A DNA stretch of 64,000 nt from Rachycentron canadum (GCA_038496675.1 CM076658.1:11565714-11629713), one strand, 5' to 3'; shown: positions 14,485 through 28,601, numbered from the stretch's first letter. Notes: generated by a model from the letters alone, not told the origin. Translations and numbers: made by a program.

Positions 14485-15737
14485 TGTACTCTTACTACAC
14501 TGTAATGCATGCTGCATGCAACCTGATATTGCTGTGATCGGACCCTTGTGATCCCATGTTAAACTTTATAACCAGGTTATTTATTTACTTTTCAGTACAA
14601 CCTTCTTCCTGCCTGCAAGAGTCTTGGTGGTAAGAACAAAGGCAAGACGAGCAGCCTGCTTTGGATTCATGTTTGTCTGCTGAACAACAACATTTACTGC
14701 CTGTAGAAAGGACAGGATACATAAGAGCACAGGCAGAAAACGGTGAAACTGAGCTGGAATGGCAGTGGTGAACAATGCAGGAGGGCGGTTGCCAGGTTTT
14801 ATGGTCTGGGATCCTGCTCCCAACCCCCACCACAAGGTCCCTCTTCCTTCCTGCGATGTACTGTAGTTTACACATGAGCCACTATGAACCACATTTTGTG
14901 AGAGAAGTGAGGCAGAACAATGAGGCTGTGTGGAGGTGCCAGTATAAAGCTGTGAGTAACACTTGACACGAGGTTTGTGACACCTTTGTGATGTCCTTCA
15001 GTATTAATCACTTTCATCTTTCGCAGTTATTCAAACCTTCCATCCTGCTGAGTGAGGTTTTCATGAGATATTGTTGTAATTTTGATGCTGCAATGAAATA
15101 TATATTTTTTTTTTAAAAATTAGATATTTTTCTGCTGTCACATAGTGAACCAGTTTGAAAATAAAACAGATTTCTAACTCTGATTTCACACTTAGGACTA
15201 AAACATAAATGTGGCCACTATAGTCAAAGAAAAGAAACTAATAGTACAGATTAGTACTAGATTAGTACAGATAATTATAGTCAGTTTCCTGCTGTAATTC
15301 TGACTTCAAAACCTTGGGGAGTTGTGCAAATATTGCCAAGTAAATAAGTTTTTGAAAGTTTTGTTTAAAATTTACTAATTGATTATTTCTAAAAAGTTTG
15401 TCGCAAGAAGAAATCTGAGACTGGAAAATGCTAAAATGCAACATAATAGTATGTAAAGAGTGTTTAATGTTATTGTGAATGTTAATTCCAAAGCCAAGGA
15501 AAACTGCATTGCTACATACTTGGCCCTGTAAGTTAATGATGACAGCAGAAGCTCTGCTTTTCACCAGTGCTTACAGACTGAGAAAACCAAGGTTGACCAT
15601 GGCTTTTCATCCCCATCAACAAACACATACACAAACACACACACTGGGTGACGGGCCATGGAGGAACCTGTTTCTGACAGTGCCTTAACAGCTGGAACTG
15701 TGGTCATCCATCAGCACTGGGTTTGATAATAGGGCCG

Positions 15738-15749
15738 GCTCCCTGGTGG
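15738..15749 (-). promoter_or_regulatory. CTCF-like motif, opposite orientation (11/12)
   Basis: The minus strand reads CCACCAGGGAGC, one mismatch from the CTCF core. It points the other way from the matches at 13.9, 19.1 and 24.4 kb. Confidence 0.3.
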
Positions 15750-18442
15750 GTCATTGACACAGATGACAAACCTGTCTGAGGGAGTTATAGAGCTGCCAAT
15801 CCCTCCACTTCATGGCACTTACTCTGCCGACATTCACCCAATCACAGGCCGAGGGCTAAATTGAAAAACCCACTTCCACTAAAGTCTAAATACTGTCTGT
15901 GCTGATGGCATTTTCTAATAAAGCTATAATTCAAAAATGACACTGCAGTTTTTGGTTTAAAATTTTTTTTCTACCTGCAGATAAAAGCTTGAACATGACT
16001 TGTTGAGAGGGTTAGGGTTAGTTTGCATGGGGCTGTGAGACTGTAACTTCTGCACATTAACACTCCATGTCACTGCTGAGAATACCGTGTGATTCTCAGC
16101 TACAGAAAACAATACACAGCCACACAGGCATTTACAACTCCAACTATATGACTGCAATAAAAGGCACGGCAAATGAGCCATTCTGGGAGCCCCAAGCCAG
16201 ATGTTGAGTGAGTGGTGTGCGTAATAAGGCTTAATGAAGGGTTGGAGTTACCAAAGTGTCCAGGGAATGAGAGGGAATAAACACAACACATAAACAAGTC
16301 CTAAAAATTAAACTTGCCAATCTGAAACATGTTGCTTGCATCCGTCCAAGATTAGATGGACATTTTTGACGAACTTTGTGACCTGTTTCTGCTATTTTCT
16401 GATATCCAAGTAGAAGAACATCCTGGTGGGCACACATTGTTCCTCGTCTTACTGCAAGCTATGTGTAGGGTCTACTGAGGATCACCATGTTTTCAAGGTG
16501 ACATTATCAACAATGAAAGGAGGTTTCCTGCACTGGGAGCCTCTCTGGTTTACAACTTCCTTCTTGTGGCGACAATCCTACCAAAATATGTGTCAGGTTG
16601 TTGAACAAGAGCGATGATATCCCACACAAGTGGAAAAGCTGCACTCCATAGACAAGGAGCTCATTTCATGCAGTACTGAAATGATTGCACTGCGATTCTT
16701 CTCTCAACACTGACTCAATTAAAGCCACACAATACTCTCTCCCTCCGTGTGCATATTTTCACCTCACACGCTACAGTTGTGGTAGTAAACGAGCTGTTAA
16801 TTGTTATACTTGGCTCACAGAGGATGGTAATGCTGGACAATACTGCAAATGTTTCCCTACAACATCTTACAAACCAGAGGGGAGGTCACTGCCTCCTCCA
16901 CACTGTGATAACATGTCCTTATCAGCTCTGTGTTGAAATGAAGTGTCTGATCTTTGTGTGCTGTAGAAAGGTGGTGGCATTAAATCAAGAGTGTAGTGAA
17001 AGTTGCAGCAGTAACTTATTCTTTATTAACCTCTCATTTGAACGCACTAATCATGGCGCTCTGACAACAGGAAGTCAAGCACGGACCAGAGTGTTGGCTT
17101 CATGTTGCAATGCAGTATTTCTGTTCATCTCAACTTCAGCAAGGAGCAACGCTACAAATTCTGACTTCAGCTTTGCCTTCGTCTTTAATTTTCACCCTCT
17201 CACGTTGAGCCTGATGTGGTCCCGCTCTGTGGAGGCTGAGTGCCTCTTACAACTTGATAGTGAAAGGAGGTTGTTGTTCCTGTGAGCTCATAACAAGACA
17301 AGACAAATTAAGGAAAGGTTAAGAGACACTGGTTGTGGCACAGAGGTCCACTCACTTAAAGTGATGCATTGCAAAATTGCTTTCCTATTGGGCAGAACAT
17401 TTATTTTGTGTGACGGGTGTAGGCTTACTGTGTCAGCAAACAGGCTCAGGCTTTGTGTGTAGGTGTTACCTGTATGTGGAAGTATTTCTTTTGCTGGAAG
17501 TTTTAATGGCTGTTTGTTGCAGACTTTTGAGATCACTTGATGATGATTATGATTCCAGATATTATATGGGCACAAATGTAATTTAAGCCTTAAACATATA
17601 CCATGTTACGCCATGTTTAATTCATTCATTTTGTTCAGTTGAGCCATCAAGTCATTTTCTTTTTCAAGAAATACAGGGAGCATATAATATCTTTGCTTGG
17701 TTTGCCTCATTTGCATAACAGATGCAATGAATTACTGCAGAAACAAGGAGAGGGAAGCTATATGTTTATCATTGAGGTTGTCGTTGTGCTGGAATGGGCT
17801 ACATTATATTGAGGTGTCAAACATTTACAGCTATAAGAGGGTTTAATCTTAGAATAATGTTCCAGTGTAATGCAGCCCAGTGCAAACACCTCGCAACCAA
17901 AACTGAACTTCATTATCTCAGTGGAATTTATGTCTGAGCTGTTGCATCGAATTGCATTAGATTTTATGGATGTTCCTAACAAAGTGGTAATTTAGTATAT
18001 ATTCCATTGGCATTTGAGCATCAATTATAATCTGGGTGTAGTTTAGAATAGTTGTCTTGAAAAAAAAAAACAAACAAACAAATGAATGTGTTCTATGTTT
18101 TAACTACACTTGGCTTGTTGTAAAGACTGATATTCATACTTCAGGTTTATGTTCTGTAGTAATAACCACATTGTTACAAAAAGCTGCCAACCGACCTGCC
18201 TCTGTTTCACTGCTCTCATGCAAATGTGTCTGATCAAGTGGCTGGGTGTGAAGTGACCAATGCTGTGCCAGCGAGATAAGCCAGAGCTGAAAGTCAGACC
18301 TCTTCAGTTGGCCAGGTCAAGACATCCAAGTCCGACACACAGCAAATGGCACACTGTCTGTCTCACATTACCACTGTCAGCGAGGGGGCCGAGGAGCTTT
18401 TCACCAACACCAGCGTCAATTTCTGAGGGGCTCCACATGCAT

Positions 18443-18469
18443 ACACACACACACACACACACACACACA
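18443..18469. repeat. (CA)n microsatellite
   Basis: An AC run of about 27 bases. Confidence 0.95.
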
Positions 18470-19125
18470 AAGAAGGAACAGCGTGCAGGAAGTACCTCAT
18501 CACCACACCGTTTCTATTTCCCAGAGCTGCAGCCAAGAGCTCCTGAATGAACTCATAGTTGATAGTGAATAAAATATCACGCTTTGAATTTGTCTCTCTC
18601 TAACACACACACATGCTCTGTATAAACACATTTCACTGCCAAATAGAGGTTGTTTGATCATGATTATGTTGAAGTGGGACAGTTTGGAGTCCTGTCTGCT
18701 GCTAAGTTTCTTCTTCACTTACGCATGTATATTGAAGTTATATAACAAACCATAAAACTGATAAATCTAACAGTCATACAGTCAGTCTCTGAAAGCTGCC
18801 TTTTTCCCCAACATAAACCACAGTATGTCACTAATGTGTAGGTCAGAGCTGTAAGGCCTGCCAGGGTTTTTAGTAGCCTTGTAAATATTAAAGTCTGCTT
18901 GTAAAGTTTCATAAAGTGCTGAAATCTCTAACAGCTAATTTCTTTTACTATCGGTCTGCAGAAAATTACAAAGCTGTTGATGTGAAATCCTGTGTAGATT
19001 GACAAGCCAAGCTTATTACACGTTCAAAGAGTTGTAACTGTAGGCTGTGTCATGTAGTGGCTGCCTGGTGGTGTGCTGGTGGAGGTGGGGGCTCATGTCT
19101 GTATGGACTCTGACACCGTGTGTTA

Positions 19126-19137
19126 CCACTAGAGGGC
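19126..19137 (+). promoter_or_regulatory. CTCF-like core motif (12/12)
   Basis: CCACTAGAGGGC, followed by AAAG, matches the CTCF core CCASYAGRKGGC at every position. Confidence 0.45.
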
Positions 19138-21635
19138 AAAGCAGCTCCAAAAATCTCTCGTGACTCATGCCACCCTCAGTTGTTCGTGACTGCTGAGATA
19201 TTAGACATGAAAAAGAAAAAAAAGAAAAAAAGACGATGTTGGGCAGCTCATTCATCCACTAGGATGTAAATGACTAATTACAACATGTAATAAAATAACT
19301 CCTCAATAAAATTAAGTTTTGTTTGCGAGAATGAGCCAATGCATTTTCCACAATGAGAGTTTTATATTTTAAATGCAAGATGGCTCATTTTTATTTTAAT
19401 ATTAAACACACCTGCGTGTTTCTAATCGGTCCTGCTGGTGTGTAGGTTCCAGGTCAGTGCACCCTTCTGCTTTTTACGCTCTTAATCTTGGTCTCAGTTA
19501 CTGCGCAGTTGAAGTTGATCCACAATCCTGATGAAAACAGGATTGTGGATCTATAAATAAGACAACATATATTCTTCATAGACACAGGAGGTGCTGAGAT
19601 GTATTGTATTAAGTGCTTCCTGTAATGGAGGGATGTGACATGGCTGTGGTATGAGGCTGGATTCGCTGGTCTGCAGCTGCTCCTCTGTGTTATGTGCTGC
19701 TCCCCTTGGCTGTGCTGTGCTCCACAGAGAGACACACTCTGCTCCTGTGAGTCGGGGCCTCAGGCCCCACAGCCACCTGGGCCACAGGGAGAAGGAATGC
19801 GCTGACTTAATGATATACCGTAAATCAGACGAGCCACACAGCGATCCCAGTGCTGCCATTGGACGACACTGTGCCTCTGAAAGCCCGGCCCACTCTGGAC
19901 TTGAGCCTCATAAAAAAGGCATGTGGAAACACAGTATGTGGATCCACTTAGAATCAGTTTGCACTGGGACATACTCCTCACTGCAATGCTCTTGGTTGTT
20001 CCGCCTCCCCAGTCACCTCTGCAGAGGTCGAGGAGGTCTCAGAGAGGCAAGACACAGAGCAGGAGGGTTGAAACTGAGTGCGAGGAGCTCTACCCCCCCA
20101 AGGCTGATGGGAAACTAGATGGGGGCATGAAGGGGCTGAGCACTGAGGCAGACTACTATAAGTGATTGCAGCTGCTGCTGAGGCCTTGAAGTTGGCTACA
20201 ATAACATCCAGCCAAGTCAGGCAGATGACAAGGTGTGAGGGAGCCTGTTTGTTTTAATCCTGCTGTAGGTGCCAATTTAAAATTGAGATGCTGTGGGTAA
20301 AAACAACAACAAAGGTGCAACCCACATATTAAAGATGACTGGTTTTATCACTTTATTTAATTTTATTGTTAATTTAAGTAATAATAACAGTAATAATGCA
20401 TATGAGTTCATGTTCTAAATCCAGGAACTCTGCTGGCATTAGGAAGAAAGTTTTTTTGTATAGTTGCACAAATTTTTGTTGCTTTTGTTTTGGCTGTTGC
20501 ATGTGCATCTGATTTTATATGAAATTAATTTGTCACACTTTGTAACTGTGAGCATCTCTCCAGTTCATTTGGCTGTATTGTACTGTATCCCCCTATATTT
20601 TGATGTCAGTCTAAATGATCAAATTTTCTCTTCAATTTCATAAACAGCATATTTGATGTATCTAGCTGGGAGATTTTTTAATTCTTTGTGCAGAACCCCT
20701 GTTTCTTCCTCTCAGGTAGCAGCTTCACTATGAGTCCTGAATGGAGGTGTTCATGGTGCCGTAGCTGCAGAAGTAGAAAGGTTGCTGGAAGACGCGTCAT
20801 TTTTCTCCCCAGGACTAACTTCTCCATGCAGTGTGGGACAGGACTAATGACAGTCATGTTAATGATGTTGACACTCCCACCAGCGCCAGGCAGCGTACAG
20901 TAATGAGGGGAAGTAAATAGTAGGTAGCTGACAACACGGCTGCTTCCGCTGCCACACAACTAATGATCCTTTTCACACCCCCTGAACATACTTTGTAAAG
21001 ATGACAGCACACAGTTTAGGAGGGTAAATCCTGCCTTTCTTACACCTTCACTCTTCCTGACATTGGAGTACACCTCTGTTAAAACATGATACACCATCTA
21101 CATCTACATCTGTATTGTTCTCATGGGCTCCAAATACCCAAAAAGGGGAAAACTGATCTTAAAAACTGATCCACAGCTTTGTGAAGGCCTTATCTTTCAT
21201 TTGAGATTATCTCTACTTATCCTCTAAAGCCCAGTGGATAGACCATGGCATTCAAACTGCAAGGTTACAGATATCATTACCAATGTCTCACTCATGGTTA
21301 CAGAAATTTAAGGTCTAATAATCTCGTAATAAACCCGTGCAATTATAAAGAGGCAGCAAAACTTTAAACCGGCTGACAATTTTATGTATATTATGTATAT
21401 CTGCTGCCCATTCTGTCCTTGGACTTGATAGTATCATACATCTGTATTTAGTATCAGAAAGGAAATGTTGCTGAAAGCACAAGAAGTAAGATATCAGTCT
21501 GCTGAGTGGAAGAAATTAAACAAAGCCCAAGTAACCTAATATTGTGGATGAAAAAAGAAGAAAAAAGAAAAATGAGTGGTGTAAGTCCTTTGGCTTACCC
21601 GCTGTGCTCATCTTATGTGAGGGTATGTGTCTCTG

Positions 21636-21652
21636 TGACCCTGCTCTGAACT
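21636..21652 (-). promoter_or_regulatory. DR5 retinoic acid response element (perfect match)
   Basis: The minus strand reads AGTTCA-GAGCA-GGGTCA, an exact DR5 with the same half-site pair as the element at 22,517 but a different spacer. That argues against a recent local duplication of one site. Confidence 0.5.
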
Positions 21653-22516
21653 CCAAAGTGAAAAATTCATTCACCTCAGAAACGTCTGTACAGCTTGTGA
21701 AGATTGATGCATGTGGCAGAACACATGAGTAATGATGTCAACAGTCATCTCGGCAGTGGCAGCCATTATTATCATCTCTAGCATGAAATGACATGGGACT
21801 TAATCTGATCCCTAAACAAACTATTGCAGCAATCTCAGAGCCCACTGCCATGCTCTGGACTCACGTAAGATAATTTACGTGCTGAAATCAGTGGGTCTGC
21901 GAGATCTTTGGTATTAATGGCTTCCCCAGACGAAAATGATCTCCATGTTACAGCAGCATATCTCATGTACAGAACATGGTAGATGTTCTGCCTAGCAGCA
22001 TGTGATACCTCATGTGATGAGCATCAACTTCATGTGCCAATGGTTGTGCCTGAAGCCACAGAGCATAGTAAAATGCATGAGTCTGTCCCAGCAGCTGAGG
22101 CCCTGAAAGCCTCACCATGACACTCACAATAAGCAGGCATCATTGATCACTGTGCAAAAACACAATAGGCCTCATTTTTTAAAACTGTGTGTAGATAAGT
22201 TAAGATTTTAGTCTTTCCACAATACATAATATAAACCATTTAATCTGATAATTTGTTTTAATCAGTAGTGGCTGTTCACCCTCTATATTTCTAGCCCAGT
22301 CAAGACATTAACTAATAACCAAACACCGTCAGACCTGAAGCATTTTCTCAATCTCATGCTCACATCGTGACCAGGACCAGGTTGTTTGGTTGGTTTGTGT
22401 GCATGTTTGTGTCTGACTGTGAGAGACAGACAGACAGACTTTCAAAGAGGTGGGGGTAGGGTGAGATGTGGGGGGGCTTCCATCAACACAGTGTCTGCAG
22501 AGCCACAAGGACTCTC

Positions 22517-22533
22517 TGACCCTCCTGTGAACT
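22517..22533 (-). promoter_or_regulatory. DR5 retinoic acid response element (perfect match)
   Basis: The minus strand reads AGTTCA-CAGGA-GGGTCA, an exact RGKTCA-N5-RGKTCA. It lies 0.88 kb from a second DR5 with the same two half-sites in the same orientation at 21,636. The flanking sequence at 22,440-22,570 is relatively GC-rich. Confidence 0.5.
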
Positions 22534-23350
22534 TTCAGGGGGGTTGCGGGGCCACCAGAGAGGGCAGAGGTCAGCACTCATGATCATCACAAACAATGCA
22601 CTGCTTTGCCCACAGCACAGAGAGAAGACAGTAAACACAGGCTGCTCATATGAGCCTGAGTGTAATAATGCAAAACATGTTGCATTGAGTTTTTATGCAT
22701 TTTTCATTTAGTTTTTGCTTATTCCTCAAAGATAAACTCATTTACAGTTAATTTTGTATGTGTCTCACAGAAATTGGAATAGGATATTTTTAGTGTATGT
22801 GAATTCCTTTATGCTGTAATCATGTTTACAATATGTATACAGCATACACTACACATGCCTACCTCAACTTTAGTGTCTCTTCACAACAAGTGAGTTTGAC
22901 TCACAATAAGTCCTGCAGCTGCACCACTAGGCTATATGACATTTATTTACACAGTCATGTATGCAAGATTTGATTACATACAACTTAACTGTTGTTGCAC
23001 ACAGTACAACAAACACACAGTTTAGCATGTAACCGGATAGTGCAAACAGTAGCAAAGTGCATTTTAAGATATATAAATGCACAAAATGAACCATATGGGG
23101 TGGTGAATGTAGGAAGGGATGTCACCATCATATATACAAAATAAGCAATAAGCAAATGTACACTACAAATAAATGTAACTATGATATGATATGTATACTA
23201 ATAGGCGTTATAAGGTAAGAATATATAAAATGCTTAGCTTTCAATGTTACTTTCTTGTTGTATATTTTCATTTTACTGTATTTACATAACATATAATAGT
23301 TCTTTATCCCTTTATACTCCTTTAGGCTGTTTCTTATGGCAATGGCAATC

Positions 23351-23362
23351 AATAATAATAAC

Positions 23363-23392
<30 letters not shown>
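23351..23392. repeat. (AAT)n microsatellite
   Basis: An AAT trinucleotide run with one ACAAT interruption. Confidence 0.95.
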
Positions 23393-23393
<1 letters not shown>

Positions 23394-24351
23394 TTTAAAA
23401 TAATAATCTTTAGTGACGTGAACATTAGCAATATTCAGAAATTGCCTCACATTTCATCAGCTTTTCCTTAAATATATGCATAAAAAACATTTGTTGTGAG
23501 CGCACATGCAATTGCAAACAATATAATGTTGCATATTATATAATATTGGTATAGCTGTTCTAAAGAGACAGTAATCACCTTCTGTGATCTCTTACATGTT
23601 AGAGCATACCTTGCATCCTTGAAGAAATATCACAGCACCAATAAATCACTGCATGGCCATGTAAATGCTAAGAGAGTGAGCCAAACATAGTATGTGGTGG
23701 TGGGTGGTAAATTATTATGTCAGCATAGAGCTTTGCTGAGAGAGGAGTGCAGAAATGTCCATTTTGCCCTTGTGGCAACATGTGCACCTGCTCTGCAGCC
23801 ACCAGCTTCAAAATGTGAGGGATCTGAAGATGCAAACCAACGCGGAGACGCATATCAGGCTCGATGCTACGTCTGCTGCCTTGCTGAGAGGTGGGATGAT
23901 AATGAGGAGACAGAAGGACGCCAAAGGGATATGTCTCTTGTGGAATGATAGGAGTGACTAGCTAAGCTTTGCACGGCCCAGTCATATGCCCCCCTCCCTG
24001 TGTCCCCTTGAGGCCGTGCGAAATGCTGAGCAGCAGGAAAGCAGCACACCAGAACAGACAGGCCCAGTGGTGCACCCTCTCCACAACAACACAACATGCC
24101 CCACCATCACAATTGTTCCTCACATGTCCACATACGGACATCTGCACACGTAAACGAATATATAATCCTGTACAAACTACACAATTCATAGTTTAGCTGT
24201 AAACTCAACTCTGTTTCCCAAAAAGAAACTCAAACCCACTGAGATGCTTCCAGTTATTTGTAGGTGTTTTCACTGCAGTGATCAGCATTGAAAGAATCTC
24301 CATACATTTTCCATCATGTGTTTTCAACTCAGGGTGTGTTCCTCCACTAAA

Positions 24352-24385
24352 CCACTAGGGGGTAAAGCTCCCCACACTAGATGGC
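24352..24385 (+). promoter_or_regulatory. Tandem pair of CTCF-like motifs
   Basis: CCACTAGGGGGT (24352-24363) and ACACTAGATGGC (24374-24385) each match the CTCF core at 11 of 12 positions. They lie in the same orientation, 22 bases apart start to start. Confidence 0.4.
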
Positions 24386-25831
24386 TGCTGATGTATGCAG
24401 CAGGTCTAACTGCAACTAACCCTGTTCCCCCGGTCCAGACCTCCCTCTGCTCTGTTATCCACCAGTCTAAATGAACCAGTCCACCTCCGCTTGATTATCA
24501 TGATGTAAGGCTCTCTTAATTGGATTCTCCACAGAGTAAGGACTTGTTATTGTAATGCGTTATCTATTTTCTAGATTTCTTCTGCAGCATCTGGGAGATG
24601 TTGTCATTCCAATGATAAACACCATTTTCACATGAGCCTTTATTACGAGACACCATGTGTGAGAAATGGAGATAAATGAGTGTGAATCCCTGAGCTCTGA
24701 TATGTGACTATAAGCTTTCACCTCCTCTATACCCCAGCACTCTGCCAGCGGCCTCGCCTCCACATGGGAGCTGCACCAGCTAACAAATGACCAGCAGGAT
24801 TACACACTTTGAGGAGGAGGGAAAATTGTTTTGTAAGCACACGTTGAGGAAATGCTCTTCAAGAAAAATACATCTGCTGTTTGACTGTTTGGCCTCCCTA
24901 ATCCTTATCTAAACCATGGATAGATTGCTCAGTGAAACTACCTCTGTCCACGAGCAGCATATTTCTTTACTCATACATTATGATGTGGCTGCACACTCAG
25001 TGCTTTGGCTCTTTGACATGTGTATGAAAGAGGATATTCATCTTCAAGTCCAGTAATATGATGAACTGATGCTCCCCTAGCTTTTTCAGAGCAACATTTT
25101 TGAGTGGACATTGATGCAGTGCAGGAGATATGAGGAAACAGTGAAACATAAAGGGACCCCATGTGACCTTCAGTGTGAGTGATTGTATTTGAATAAGCTC
25201 CCCATCTGTTTTGGCAGGCTGGAATGTCAGAATAACATTCGCTAATGTCCTGGCGTGACTCCTGACCCAGTGCCCTCCTGACTCAAAACCCTCCCGTAGA
25301 TACATGACAGCAACATACTGTAGGGAACCACCTTGCTGCATGCAAAATGACTGTCCACTGCCACGATGAAAATAATCTTTTTACATCACAAGTCATATCG
25401 GAATCTAATAAGAGCAGCAATTTTTGGCCCACCTTAACCTGGTGGTGAACTCTATAGTTAATACGCAGCGGTTATTATTTTACCATCAATCAAGAGCCAG
25501 GCAGGCAGGGTGCTCTCTCACCTCACAGCACTGCCTTGCAATCTAATTGTGCCCGAGCTTCATCAGTTTCCAGAACAATCAATTGCTCTTCCAGCAAGAT
25601 GCAGGCAGCTGTACGCTGGACCACTACACAGCCTTTAATATGAGCTCTATAGTCCAGGCCCCCTAACCAGAGAGCCAGGAGGCAGCTTTGTTGGCCTGAC
25701 GGGCCCTGGCTCCAAACCTGTGTTCCATCATTGTGTTTTTTGCGGTATCTCTCCTGACAGGTCGAGTCTCTCCGTGAAGCTTTGAAAATCAAGATGTGGC
25801 GAGAATGTGATGAGACCCTTGAGGAAGTGGC

Positions 25832-25845
25832 TGAACTTTTGAACT
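25832..25845 (-). promoter_or_regulatory. DR2 retinoic acid response element (perfect match)
   Basis: The minus strand reads AGTTCA-AA-AGTTCA, an exact RGKTCA-N2-RGKTCA. DR2 RAREs are known 3' of vertebrate Hoxb1. This one is about 3.3 kb from the 22,517 DR5. Confidence 0.45.
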
Positions 25846-28554
25846 TGCGTGTGGGGACGGTCAGGGCTACACAGACAATATTAAGTGGCCTACTGCCTCG
25901 GAGCTGTCACTAATGGGGTAAACATTGACATACGAGTGCAGCCTTAAACATCCATTCATCTGGGCAACTTTGCTAACCTTGAGAGGAAGCAACATCCTCC
26001 TGTCTGTGACAATTCAAAACAAATAGAGAATAGATTATTTTCATAAACACATTTCCAAGAGGAATCACACTTGACTAAGATGCATGAGCCCTGAAACTGC
26101 ACAGCGTGTTTCTCTCACCAAGCTCTGCTGCAAGAGTTATAAGTGTATTATGATATTGTATTTATTACAGTACAATAAGTGCATACCTGTCTCATAAGAA
26201 ACTCATTTGTATTTCAATAATAAACTCTTTCCTCTTGTTTTTTGTGGATGTGCTTGTCTAGAAAAAGGTTTATATTCATTTATTTTGCTAATTCATGCAA
26301 GAATCTCACTATAATGACATGACATGAGTTGTAATGAAGTAACCCTGCGATGTGTATCAGAATCCTCAAATGTTGCCTTTGGGCTTTCAGGCTCACATGG
26401 TGTGGTAAACTTATTTGTTATACGTGTGTCATTGCTGAAGATGAAGACATATGGCTCTTTTAAGGCTGCTAACAATACCAATCAATAATCATGAATGTCT
26501 CAGTATTGTCATATTTCATAAATCAGCTCCATTGTTTTGGGATGACAGTGATCATTCTCTACAGAGTCACAGCATGAATGCCTGCAAATAATCTTTATCT
26601 TGATCACAGTCTTGTGAACTGACCACACTGACATTCATTATTTTGTGAGGCCTGATAGTCCTGTGATGCTGGTTCAAAGATTTAAGGAGTTCCAGATTTC
26701 ACATGTGAATGTAGACAATAATAAACCTTCACCAAATGTGGCAAAAACAGTGAAGAGAGTCCTACTGAGATGAAGACACATTTGAGATTTACATGCATGT
26801 TAGAAACATTTTCAACCCATTTTCAACCCATCTACTTTGTACCTTATGGTCCCTAACACCAATCCGACATCCTATAAATGATTTTTTGTTATTCAGGCTA
26901 CTTAGACCAACTTGTCTGCATGTCTCTGAGTTACTATTTAGCAGTAGATTTATGTTTAAGAGCACAGCGGGATAACCTGCTTGGCAAACTGTGCTGGTTC
27001 CCAGCCAAAGCTATCTGTAACACACAGAATCAGAGAAGTAGGCTGAGCGGGAAAACAAGCCAGAGATATTGTCACTAAGCCTAAGTATTTTTTGAACTTA
27101 ATGAAGGAAATGCTCACATGGACACAAACTCGCCACTGTGTTACATGAATGCCAGGGCTTCCTCTCAAATACAGTAGGTGATGACGGACAAAAGTAAAAT
27201 GAATAGGCCTGTCTCGCACACACAACACTTCACGGACACATTCATACACCAAAAATAACAGGCTCTTCCTCGTGCTGCTACACAAAGCACAATTGAGAGT
27301 GATGTGTGCTGCAGTCAGGCAAAGGTTGAAGTACGTGGGAAAAAGCACAGGCGCATAACCGCCAAGAGGCATGCAGCGGGAGAACTATCTGTCACTGGAC
27401 TTTTTGCAGGGCTCTGACAGAGCAGCTAAAAATGACAATCTAATAGCGGGGATGACATTTTGTTTAAAAACCTGGTGACAGAATGATCCCATGTCTCTGT
27501 AACTGTAGCTGCTCCTGGGCCAGGAGTCAGCCATTATTCTCTACTTAGCCACTGTCTGTCTTGGTGGTCACTGTGAGTGCTGCTTGTAATGGGCTATGAT
27601 GAGTTTGTATGACTTATGATAGGATCTCCTATGTCAGCCCATGTCATGCAAATATTTATGTCAAGTAGGAGCACTTAAGTATGGGAGCACATGCTCTGAT
27701 AGATGTGAATTCCCTGTTGGTACTGCAATGATAGAACGTTTCTGAGGCAGCGGCCGACTTCCTCTCCAACTCCCCGGGCCTGGCCACCAGCACGGTGCCC
27801 AGGCACTGCCCCCTCTTCCTCTGAGAGATCCTGTGATTGAGCACGTTGAACATGGTGTTTACTTTGGCTGCGCCTCAGAGACAGGCAGATGGAAGGAGAG
27901 AGAGGGAAGGAGAGACAGAGATGAGGAGGAAAAGACAGATATAAAGACAGAGGAAGAGAAGAGCGAGCAGACAGCGCCAATCTCAACATCTCATTTCTCA
28001 ACAGGCGGCAATCACTGTCCTCTCTGTGCTTATTTATGCCTTGATGTGTCTGCGATTCCTCATTCAAACAGCAGGCAAGTGGCCAAAAACATTTGCAAAC
28101 ATAATATGATATAATGTTGGTTTGTGGGATTGTGTGAGTCAGCTTTGTTTATTCACTCTTGTAAGCAGCATTTAAAGGCAGTAATTTAAAGTGTGAGAGC
28201 TGATAAATACTAGTTGTGTCCCCCCATTGTGAGGGAGCGGTCTAAGTGGTGAACTCTCTCTTTCATCCTCTTCTATTGCCTGTGGCTTTCTCAAGCGTCA
28301 ACATTCTTCCACTTATCTTTATAGCCATTAGCGCTGTCAGCCTCCCTGCGTCTCTGCTCAGGCTCACTGTGACGCCCTCACTGAAAAATTCCATGAATAT
28401 CAGTTGACATGCGGTCATGCCTTAAAACATAAGTCGCAAACAAATTGAGTTATTTGTGTTTTTCAAGGAGCAAACAATGAAGGACATGATCTGGAGTGGA
28501 GAGGAGTGCGCTGGCTATTGGTTACACCTCTGGCTCAACAGCAAACACACACTT

Positions 28555-28557
<3 letters not shown>

Positions 28558-28597
<40 letters not shown>
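28558..28597. repeat. (CA)n microsatellite
   Basis: An AC run of about 40 bases. Confidence 0.96.

Positions 28598-28601
<4 letters not shown>

Larger units (their letters stand above)
9600..18442. other. Intergenic: no gene recognised
   Basis: Contains the GA and CA tracts near 10.0 and 10.8 kb, CTCF-like motifs at 13.9, 14.4 and 15.7 kb, a DR4 nuclear-receptor repeat (TGACCC-AGAA-TGAACT, 9755-9770), and the element candidate at 12.0 kb. The longest ORF (16,749-17,285) begins at GTG and resembles no protein I know. Confidence 0.55.
18470..28557. other. Intergenic: RARE and CTCF-motif region, no gene recognised
   Basis: Holds two DR5 and one DR2 matches (21.6-25.8 kb), CTCF-like motifs at 19.1 and 24.4 kb, and an AAT microsatellite. 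Overlapping ORFs on both strands at 19.45-20.17 kb look like chance frames in a GC-richer patch. Confidence 0.55.

Noticed and set aside
16749..17285. 178-codon plus-strand ORF
   Set aside because: It starts at GTG; the first ATG is 25 codons later. Composition is random-looking with no domain or codon signal. One such frame is not surprising in 64 kb.
19454..20165. Overlapping 80-155 codon ORFs on both strands
   Set aside because: Open frames on both strands of a GC-richer patch with no recognisable protein. They are better explained by fewer stop codons in that patch.
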